Source of the DNA: Candidatus Iainarchaeum sp.
GTDB taxonomy: Archaea > B1Sed10-29 > WALL01
DNA: 64,000 bases
Assembly: GCA_023129115.1 (NCBI GenBank)
Contig: JAGMCR010000004.1
Coordinates: 1 to 64,000 of the forward strand
Direction: 5' to 3'
Of this stretch, positions 9,297 through 13,580 are shown piece by piece (the stretch's first letter is position 1; the number at the start of each line of letters is the position of its first letter). A program made the translations under genes and the position numbers. The notes under the pieces are model-generated. The model was given only the letters and a program-made list of their open reading frames with translations, had not been told where the DNA came from and ran no database searches.

Positions 9297-9400
9297 GGAG
9301 ATAAACATGGTCTCCAAAAACTACACCTAACCGAGGGGAAGGTGAACGGGCCCACCCAGCCAAAGGGGAAATATTGTTGGTTCACAACTCCCCTCCCCAC
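9297..9400 (+). ncRNA. Small RNA candidate, copy B
   Basis: Downstream of a good TATA box lies a noncoding segment able to fold. GAGGGG (9333-9338) pairs with CCCCTC (9390-9395) and GTGAAC (9342-9347) with GTTCAC (9380-9385), with GGGCCCACCC inside. It shares a CTACxCCTxA-GAGG-AAGGTG-GCCCACCCAGCCA core with the segment at 8995-9045. It runs into the 3' end of the small gene on the other strand, so it could instead be that gene's 3' UTR read in reverse. No known RNA family is recognised. Confidence 0.35.
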
Positions 9401-9402
9401 CC

Positions 9403-9615
9403 CTACTTGCGCCGAGACTTTGTCTTCGGCTTGGTCGGAGACGGCTTGCGCGTGTGTGTTCTTGATGGCTTCCCCGGCTTTTTTTCCTGGAGCTGCACGC
9501 CTGCCACAATGACGGCGACGGCTACCCCGGCGGCGAATGAGAAGGTCACGCTCTGCCCAGTGGCCGCGAGCAGGAGAAAGCTCGTGGTCCCCAACACGAT
9601 TCCAAGCTGGTTCAT
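9403..9615 (-). CDS. Small membrane protein with a basic tail
   Basis: 70 residues. Two hydrophobic segments (LGIVLGTTSFLLLAATG and VTFSFAAGVAVAVIVAG) form a helical hairpin, followed by a strongly basic, Thr/Pro/Lys-rich tail (KPSRTHTRKPSPTKPKTKSRRK). A TATA box (TATATAAAA at 9636-9644) lies 25 nt upstream of the ATG, supporting a leaderless transcript and a real gene. The basic tail could bind nucleic acid or membrane lipid. No family is recognised. Confidence 0.6.
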   Translation of the reverse strand: MNQLGIVLGTTSFLLLAATGQSVTFSFAAGVAVAVIVAGVQLQEKKPGKPSRTHTRKPSPTKPKTKSRRK

Positions 9616-9635
9616 GGGTGTAGTTAAGGGGTTTG

Positions 9636-9644
9636 TATATAAAA
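9636..9644. promoter_or_regulatory. TATA box between the small membrane gene and the tRNA-Arg region
   Basis: TATATAAAA is 25 nt from the minus-strand ATG at 9615. Read on the plus strand it would start transcription near 9665, exactly at the first copy of the tRNA-Arg 5' sequence, so it may be shared. Confidence 0.5.
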
Positions 9645-9663
9645 GACGTTACACAAAAAACCC

Positions 9664-9678
9664 GTGTGGACGCGTAGC
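9664..9678 (+). repeat. 15-bp direct repeat of the tRNA-Arg 5' end (copy 1)
   Basis: GTGTGGACGCGTAGC is repeated exactly at 9743-9757, where it is the real 5' end of tRNA-Arg. The copies bracket the structured element at 9679-9740. The pattern looks like a target-site duplication or an insertion scar in the tRNA gene. Confidence 0.7.
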
Positions 9679-9740
9679 AACCCTTTTCCTGTTACGGGAC
9701 CATAAAGGTCCCGAACGGTGGAAAAGCGTTGGCGGAAAAA
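9679..9740 (+). repeat. Structured repeat element, copy 1
   Basis: The element reads AACCCTTTTCC, TGTTA, a hairpin CGGGACC-ATAAA-GGTCCCG, AACGGT, GGAAAAGCGTT, then GGCGGAAAAA. The first and fifth blocks pair over 11 positions with one C-C mismatch. The same blocks recur at 36995-37067, and more loosely at 12627-12682 on the minus strand, with different inner hairpins. Here it lies upstream of tRNA-Arg between 15-bp direct repeats and would be part of the tRNA leader. It encodes no protein. Confidence 0.7.
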
Positions 9741-9746
9741 GAGTGT

Positions 9747-9903
9747 GGACGCGTAGCCTAGTTTGGATAAGGCACTGGCCTCCTATTCGGTTACGCCCGA
9801 GGGCGATGACTGTTCCTCTGTACCGAGCCACTTCGGTGGTGATGAGGTTATGAACAACCGAGGAGCCAGCCAGGAATCGGGGGTTCAAATCCCCTCGCGT
9901 CCG
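9747..9903 (+). tRNA. tRNA-Arg(CCU) with an anticodon-loop intron
   Basis: Acceptor GGACGCG pairs with CGCGTCC; the D arm is GCCT/AGGC; the anticodon stem CTGGC pairs with GCCAG; variable loop GAATC; T arm GGGGG-TTCAAAT-CCCCT; discriminator G. An 82-nt intron (9786-9867) follows position 37. Its ends form a canonical bulge-helix-bulge: exon helix CTGGC/GCCAG, central CTCC/GGAG, intron helix TCGGTT/AACCGA, bulges TAT and CCA. The anticodon CCU reads AGG. CCA is not encoded. Splicing should be done by the EndA encoded at 23 kb. Confidence 0.93.
9786..9867 (+). other. Archaeal tRNA intron (tRNA-Arg, position 37/38)
   Basis: 82 nt bounded by strict 3-nt bulges with predicted cuts TA^T and CC^A. 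No open reading frame is carried. Confidence 0.9.
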
Positions 9904-9946
9904 CTTGTCCATCCCTTTTGCGGCTGGACGTAAAACAACGCAAACT

Positions 9947-9972
9947 GGGGGGACGCCAATTGGCGTCCCCCC
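9947..9972. repeat. 26-bp perfect palindrome
   Basis: Six G, ACGCCAATTGGCGT, six C. It shares the G6 ... GCCAATTGGC ... C6 plan with the palindrome inside scpB at 36610-36635 and, less exactly, with 52454-52479. It sits between tRNA-Arg and the next gene and could terminate the tRNA transcript. Confidence 0.8.
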
Positions 9973-10009
9973 TAAGCATGTTCATTCCCCAAGCACGGTT
10001 GTGATTGTC

Positions 10010-10516
10010 ATGAAGCAAGTTGTCGTAATCGGCGCGGACCTCAGCGCCACGGAACAGCAACTAAAGATTGCTGAAGAAATTGGCGCGGGCATCGCGAAGC
10101 GCGGCGCAATCCTTGTGTGCGGCGGGCGTGGCGGTGTCATGGAGGCGGCCGCCAGGGGCGCGAAAGCGGAAGGCGGGACCACTGTTGCAATCCTGCCGTC
10201 TGCCGAGCACACCGAGGCCAACCCGTTTATGGACGTCACAATCCCCACGGGCATCGGGTTCGCGCGGAACGCGATTGTGGCTTTGTCGGGTGAGGCAATC
10301 ATTGTCGTGGGCGGGGGCTGCGGCACCATGTCCGAGATGGGCATTGCTTGGGCTTACAACCGGCCAATCGTTGCGCTGACCGGCGTCGGTGGGTGGTCTG
10401 ACAAAGTCGCGGGCACGAGGCTCGACGAAAAAGAGGGCCGCCAGCCAATAGAGCCCGCGGCGACTGCGGAAGAGGCAGTCGAGAAAGCGTTCAAGCTTAT
10501 TAAACAGAACGAGTAG
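10010..10516 (+). CDS. TIGR00725 / LOG-like Rossmann protein
   Basis: 168 residues. A nucleotide-binding Rossmann fold with VVVIGADLSATEQQ at the N-terminus, CGGRGGVMEAAARGAKAEGG (a GGxxGVMxAxxxGA-type motif) and VVGGGCGTMSEMGIAW. This is the TIGR00725 group within the lysine-decarboxylase-like/LOG superfamily; LOG enzymes are phosphoribohydrolases, but members of this group are not well characterised and the substrate is unknown. The ATG at 10010 is chosen because similarity begins there; the track starts earlier inside tRNA flanking DNA. It converges with the homing endonuclease gene, overlapping by 17 bases. Confidence 0.75.
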   Translation: MKQVVVIGADLSATEQQLKIAEEIGAGIAKRGAILVCGGRGGVMEAAARGAKAEGGTTVAILPSAEHTEANPFMDVTIPTGIGFARNAIVALSGEAIIVVGGGCGTMSEMGIAWAYNRPIVALTGVGGWSDKVAGTRLDEKEGRQPIEPAATAEEAVEKAFKLIKQNE

Positions 10517-11120
10517 TTTCTCTTAGCGCCTTCAGCCGCAACCAATGCTTTTGATTAGCCGGCTTTACTTCTTCGAAGAATCTTATCACTTCTCTTTGGC
10601 GGTGTATGAAAACATTTTTGTGCTTTAGCGTTATGCTTGGATGATAACCAAGTTGCCTCAACAGCTTGAATATTAAGTTCAGTAGTTTTTCGTCGATACT
10701 CCTAAACCCTATTTGGAGGTAGTTCCCATACTTCCGGTACACACTCCCATCACCATCAAAATATCCTCTGAGAAATGGTTTCATAAGGGTGTCGTCTTTG
10801 CTTATTGATTGGGGAATTCGCGGGCTCTCTATAGTTTTGTTCCCCACCATGCCCATATCCAGTAATTGCTTAGTGATTTTCTTTGAATAGAAATAGCATT
10901 CGAGGCCATTATTGTTCTTGTAGGCGTAAATTCTTGGCGTAACCCCAAATTCGGAACTGAAAAGTGGGATAAGATGGTTGGTAAAGTAGTCCATTTCGTA
11001 CCGTTTGTCGCCAGCGATTTTTACCCGATAAACCCGGTGTTTTTCGCTGTAGTACACGTTTCCATCAGCCACCAAAATCCCCAAGAGCTCAGCCAATTGT
11101 GGAGTGATATAGGTTTGCAC
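10500..11120 (-). CDS. LAGLIDADG homing endonuclease, stand-alone gene
   Basis: 206 residues with two LAGLIDADG helices: LAELLGILVADGNVY near the N-terminus and PFLRGYFDGDGSVYRK near residue 125. Each ends in the acidic residue expected for metal-dependent DNA cleavage, so the monomer should be active. No intein splicing blocks are present. The DNA is AT-richer than its surroundings, a sign of transfer. It starts at GTG 11120 with a TATA box (TATATAA, 11144-11150) about 25 nt upstream and is divergent from tRNA-Trp, whose gene begins 46 bp away. Its target site is unknown. Confidence 0.88.
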   Translation of the reverse strand: MQTYITPQLAELLGILVADGNVYYSEKHRVYRVKIAGDKRYEMDYFTNHLIPLFSSEFGVTPRIYAYKNNNGLECYFYSKKITKQLLDMGMVGNKTIESPRIPQSISKDDTLMKPFLRGYFDGDGSVYRKYGNYLQIGFRSIDEKLLNLIFKLLRQLGYHPSITLKHKNVFIHRQREVIRFFEEVKPANQKHWLRLKALRETTRSV

Positions 11121-11129
11121 GCTGTTAAA

Positions 11130-11151
11130 TTAATATATGCCCATATATAAA
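11130..11151. promoter_or_regulatory. Back-to-back TATA boxes for tRNA-Trp and the endonuclease gene
   Basis: TTAATATATG (11130-11139) is placed to start tRNA-Trp transcription near 11160, while TATATAA (11144-11150), read on the minus strand, would start near the GTG at 11120. Confidence 0.5.
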
Positions 11152-11193
11152 ACACTACCACTCACGGGGTCGTGAGGTAACTTGGCATCCTGA

Positions 11194-11229
11194 AGGCTTT
11201 TGAGATTTAATCGTCTCTTAGCCGGGAAA
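11194..11229 (+). other. tRNA-Trp intron 1, noncanonical position 27/28
   Basis: 36-nt intron inferred from a bulge-helix-bulge (TCCT/GGGA centre, GGCT/AGCC intron helix). Removing it joins ...TCCTGA to GTGGCTCCAG. Confidence 0.75.
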
Positions 11230-11239
11230 GTGGCTCCAG

Positions 11240-11301
11240 GGTTCCTTGAAGTGTGGTATGCTGAGGCCTGTTGGCCGATGATTGCACTTTGGAGCGAGGA
11301 T
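11240..11301 (+). other. tRNA-Trp intron 2 (37/38) with box C/D-like guide features
   Basis: 62-nt intron. CTGA at 11261-11264 acts as a box D' candidate; the preceding GTGGT complements exon ACCAC, and the fifth base before CTGA (11256) pairs with position 39. CGATGA at 11276-11281 is a box C'-like motif. GGAGC at 11291-11295 complements GCTCC around C34. Boxes C and D themselves are degenerate. Confidence 0.65.
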
Positions 11302-11339
11302 ACCACTATTTCCGTGTTCAAATCGCGGCGACCCCACCA

Positions 11340-11580
11340 GCTCAGTGTCCTTAGGGGGAGCTGTGCTCCCCCTGGCCCAGACGAACAACAACCGAACATC
11401 CTTTGGGATGTCCGGTATCCTGCGGGATGTACGTCATACCCTGGGAAGCCCACCCCCTCAATAATTCTGTACTAATTGTCTCTGGGAGCCTTCAGGCTCC
11501 CAAGCCTAACGTGCCAGCTTAGTTTAAGCTGAAGCGCTACGACCCCACCTACCTCTTTTTATATGCAATAATTCTAAATT
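11340..11580 (+). other. Noncoding hairpin array downstream of tRNA-Trp
   Basis: No gene is visible. Stem-loops follow one another: AGGGGGAGC-TGT-GCTCCCCCT (11353-11373), ACATCC/GGATGT (about 11396-11411), GGTAT/ATACC (11414-11440), TGGGAGCC-TTCA-GGCTCCCA (11483-11502) and CAGCTT-AGTTT-AAGCTG (11515-11531). CGACCCCACC at 11540-11549 repeats the tRNA-Trp 3' end. The first hairpin probably terminates tRNA-Trp. Confidence 0.6.
11554..11562 (+). promoter_or_regulatory. TATA box for the secreted Thr/Pro-rich protein
   Basis: TTTTTATATG is centred about 24 nt before the ATG at 11581, predicting a leaderless message. Confidence 0.5.
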
Positions 11581-12621
11581 ATGCCTATGAAGCGAGGTGT
11601 GCTAATTATTGCACTGCTTTTGTCGCTAGCCATGGCCGCGGACTGCCCCAACGAGTTCACACTCTACCTCAACGACACGCGCGAGCTTGAGGGAGACACG
11701 TTCGAGCTCGTCGGGAGCGGCGACACGTTCAGTGACATCGAGCTGGAAATCGACAACGGCGAAGTCGAGTTCGACAGCCACTATACAGTCACTGACGAGT
11801 GGCTCGTCCGAATAGTCTCAATCCTGCCCGACGGCGCAATGCTCCGCGCGTCAAAATTCTTTTCCGAGAGCGAGGGCGAAGAATTCGAGATGAACACGTG
11901 CGACAAGAGCGCCGCAGAAGTCCGCGACAAGGAAATACTCATGATGCCCTCGACATACACGCGTGCAATCTTCATTATCGACGGGGAGGAAATCATCATC
12001 GAGCTCCCCCGCGAAAAGGCGTATGTCGGCGAAGACTACCTCCTGGAGCTCATCTCCAGGGACACTTCGACGGGCGAGGGGATTACGGAAGCAGAGGTAA
12101 TGCTCACAAAGCTCCGCATCTACAACGCGTACGAGGGCACCGGGTTCACCCTCGAGTGGGGCGACAAGGCAGCCGTAAAGTTCAACGGCGGGCTCCTCCG
12201 CATGCTCCCCGAGAACCCGACGGGCGCGATTACTTACCGCGGCGAAACCATTTTCGTTGCCGGCGAAGACAAGCCGCTCGACAGTGACTACCAAATCCGC
12301 GCCACGAGCGCGAGGCCTAACGCCAACCCCCCGTACGTAAAGCTCTTGATAACAAAGCAGCCCGAGCCGACCCCGACGCCAACAGCAACTCCGACTCCTG
12401 AGCCGACAGCCACTCCTACTCCAACCCCGGAACCCGGGGTATCGCCGGAACCGGCGATACCCCAAGTTGATGAAGTGACTCCCACACCGGAACCGGTGAC
12501 ACCCCAAAATGATGAGCCGACTGTTACTCCAGAGCCAACGAAGTCCCCCGCAACCGGCCTCGTCACGCAGGAGCGCGGCATAATCGGGATTATCATTGAC
12601 TGGATACTCAGCTTGTTCTAG
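11581..12621 (+). CDS. Secreted, membrane-anchored protein with Thr/Pro stalk
   Basis: 346 residues. Signal peptide (KRGVLIIALLLSLAMAAD), then an acidic beta-rich ectodomain of about 240 residues with two early Cys, then a PTPTPTATPTPEPT stalk (about residues 262-325), and SPATGLVT before a short hydrophobic end (GIIGIIIDWILSLF). The stalk is typical of surface proteins that are heavily O-glycosylated. The TGLVT motif before the C-terminal segment recurs in the two large surface proteins downstream. No enzymatic domain is recognised. A 28-bp DNA palindrome lies within the stalk-coding sequence. Confidence 0.75.
   Translation: MPMKRGVLIIALLLSLAMAADCPNEFTLYLNDTRELEGDTFELVGSGDTFSDIELEIDNGEVEFDSHYTVTDEWLVRIVSILPDGAMLRASKFFSESEGEEFEMNTCDKSAAEVRDKEILMMPSTYTRAIFIIDGEEIIIELPREKAYVGEDYLLELISRDTSTGEGITEAEVMLTKLRIYNAYEGTGFTLEWGDKAAVKFNGGLLRMLPENPTGAITYRGETIFVAGEDKPLDSDYQIRATSARPNANPPYVKLLITKQPEPTPTPTATPTPEPTATPTPTPEPGVSPEPAIPQVDEVTPTPEPVTPQNDEPTVTPEPTKSPATGLVTQERGIIGIIIDWILSLF
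12436..12463. repeat. 28-bp palindrome inside a coding region
   Basis: GGGGTATCGCCGG, AA, CCGGCGATACCCC: 13-bp arms. It is translated as part of the Pro-rich stalk. A shorter palindrome CACCGG-AA-CCGGTG follows at 12484-12497. Confidence 0.8.
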
Positions 12622-12626
12622 CGCCA

Positions 12627-12682
12627 TTTTTCGTCAAGGTTTTTCCACGGAGCGGCAGCTAGGCTGTAACAGAAAAAAGGTT
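12627..12682 (-). repeat. Structured repeat element, divergent copy 3
   Basis: Read on the minus strand: AACCTTTTTTC, TGTTA, a hairpin CAGC-CTA-GCTG, then CGTGGAAAAACCTTGACGAAAAA. The order of blocks matches the elements at 9679 and 36995, but the outer helix has two mismatches. It begins one base after the TrmB stop codon, so here it would form the 3' end of that message. Confidence 0.45.
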
Positions 12683-12683
12683 G

Positions 12684-13364
12684 TTAAATCACTTCGCGCA
12701 TGGCCTTGGACAAGAAACCGCTCCTTATCCATGCGGCCTTGTCTTCCTTCGCGCTGCCCATGCCGTCGTTCAGGAAAATTAGTGAATGGTCGTCCACGAT
12801 TGCGGCGCGCTTCGGCCCCTCGACAATCCGCACAGCCACCCCGCGCTTCTGCGCCAGGTGCAGCAAAGGCCCGTACTCATTGCGCTTCCGCGCAAGGCCC
12901 TCCTTGTTGCTCGACAGCAGGATGTGCTCCTTGCTCTGCCTGATGAGCTCCTCAAGAGCCGCGTAGATGCTCTTGCGGTCAGTAATCGTGAAAACCTCCC
13001 CCTCTTCGCCAGCGGGGAGCACAGCCCCCTCCAAATGCTTCCCAAGCTGCTTTTCGAGCTTCGCCAGCTCATTGAGTTCCTTGTCGAGCTCCCTCTGCTT
13101 CTCTCTCTTCAAGGCGCCCACAGCCACTGGAACAGGGACAGCAGAGTACCGCGCCGGCCGCCCCGGCTGGCTCACCACAAACCCCCTCTTCTCAAGCTTC
13201 GCCAGCACGTCATAAACCCTGGGCCGCGGAATGCTCGCAACGTCGGAGAGCTCGGTCGCAGTGCTGGCCTTGGAGCTGGTCAAAGCAAAATAAGTCTTCG
13301 ATTCGTACTGGTTCAGCCCCAGCCGCCTAAGCACGCCAATGATTTCCTTGTTCACATGCAGCAT
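12684..13364 (-). CDS. TrmB-family transcriptional regulator
   Basis: 226 residues. The N-terminal winged helix (LRRLGLNQYESKTYFAL ... IPRPRVYDVLAKLEKRGFV) is the classic TrmB DNA-binding domain, followed by a coiled coil (EKQRELDKELNELAKLEKQL) and a C-terminal PLD-like regulatory domain (ILLSSNKEGL ... IVDDHSLIFLND). TrmB proteins sense sugars or other small ligands and repress or activate transport and surface genes. It is divergent from the 2609-residue surface protein, and the shared 216-bp spacer carries inverted repeats, so that gene is its likely target. A TATA box lies about 20-25 nt before the ATG. Confidence 0.87.
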   Translation of the reverse strand: MLHVNKEIIGVLRRLGLNQYESKTYFALTSSKASTATELSDVASIPRPRVYDVLAKLEKRGFVVSQPGRPARYSAVPVPVAVGALKREKQRELDKELNELAKLEKQLGKHLEGAVLPAGEEGEVFTITDRKSIYAALEELIRQSKEHILLSSNKEGLARKRNEYGPLLHLAQKRGVAVRIVEGPKRAAIVDDHSLIFLNDGMGSAKEDKAAWIRSGFLSKAMREVI

Positions 13365-13580
13365 AACTCACTGCCCCTTTATATATGTTACCCATTAATA
13401 GGGACAACTATCATTTGTTGTTACTAGTTGGGGACAAATAAGTTTATAAAGGTGTATGCCCATAACCAAAGTCGCGAGGTGCTTGAGGGGCTGCGCCATG
13501 TGTATGCCTTTGCAAAAAACATAAGGCTTATATATGTCGTCCCTTAAAAGTAACAACAAGCCTTGTACAGGTGTTGTGAT
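13365..13580. promoter_or_regulatory. Divergent regulatory region between trmB-like gene and the giant surface protein
   Basis: TTTATATATG (about 13378-13387) serves trmB. GTTTATAAAGG (13441-13451) and CTTATATATG (13528-13537) are TATA candidates for the giant gene. An 11-bp inverted repeat, TTGTTGTTACT at 13415-13425 and AGTAACAACAA at 13549-13559, plus related GGGAC/GTCCC half-sites, could bind the TrmB protein. AGGTG precedes the ATG at 13581. Confidence 0.5.

Larger units (their letters stand above)
11166..11339 (+). tRNA. tRNA-Trp(CCA) with two introns and encoded CCA
   Basis: Acceptor GGGGTCG pairs with CGACCCC, then A73 and an encoded CCA. T arm is CCGTG-TTCAAAT-CGCGG. After removing 36 nt (11194-11229) and 62 nt (11240-11301) the anticodon arm reads AGTGG-CTCCAGA-CCACT, a perfect five-pair stem with anticodon CCA. 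Intron 1 at position 27/28 has a bulge-helix-bulge: central TCCT/GGGA, intron helix GGCT/AGCC, bulges GAA and AAG. Intron 2 at 37/38 has exon helix AGTGG/CCACT, intron helix GTTCC/GGAGC and bulges AGG and ATA; its central helix has one mismatch. TrpRS is encoded at 24.8 kb. Confidence 0.85.

Noticed and set aside
9243-9615. Plus-strand frames 9255-9512 and 9374-9853
   Set aside because: They are antisense to the small membrane gene and cross the tRNA region; no start signals.
11166-11339. Reading the Trp gene as tRNA-Gln(UUG) or tRNA-Ser(GCU)
   Set aside because: Those readings need an unpaired anticodon stem or a missing long variable arm. The Trp reading gives a perfect stem and intron structures.
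11130-11475. Frames across tRNA-Trp (91 and 107 residues)
   Set aside because: They lie over a tRNA with introns and hairpins; noncoding.
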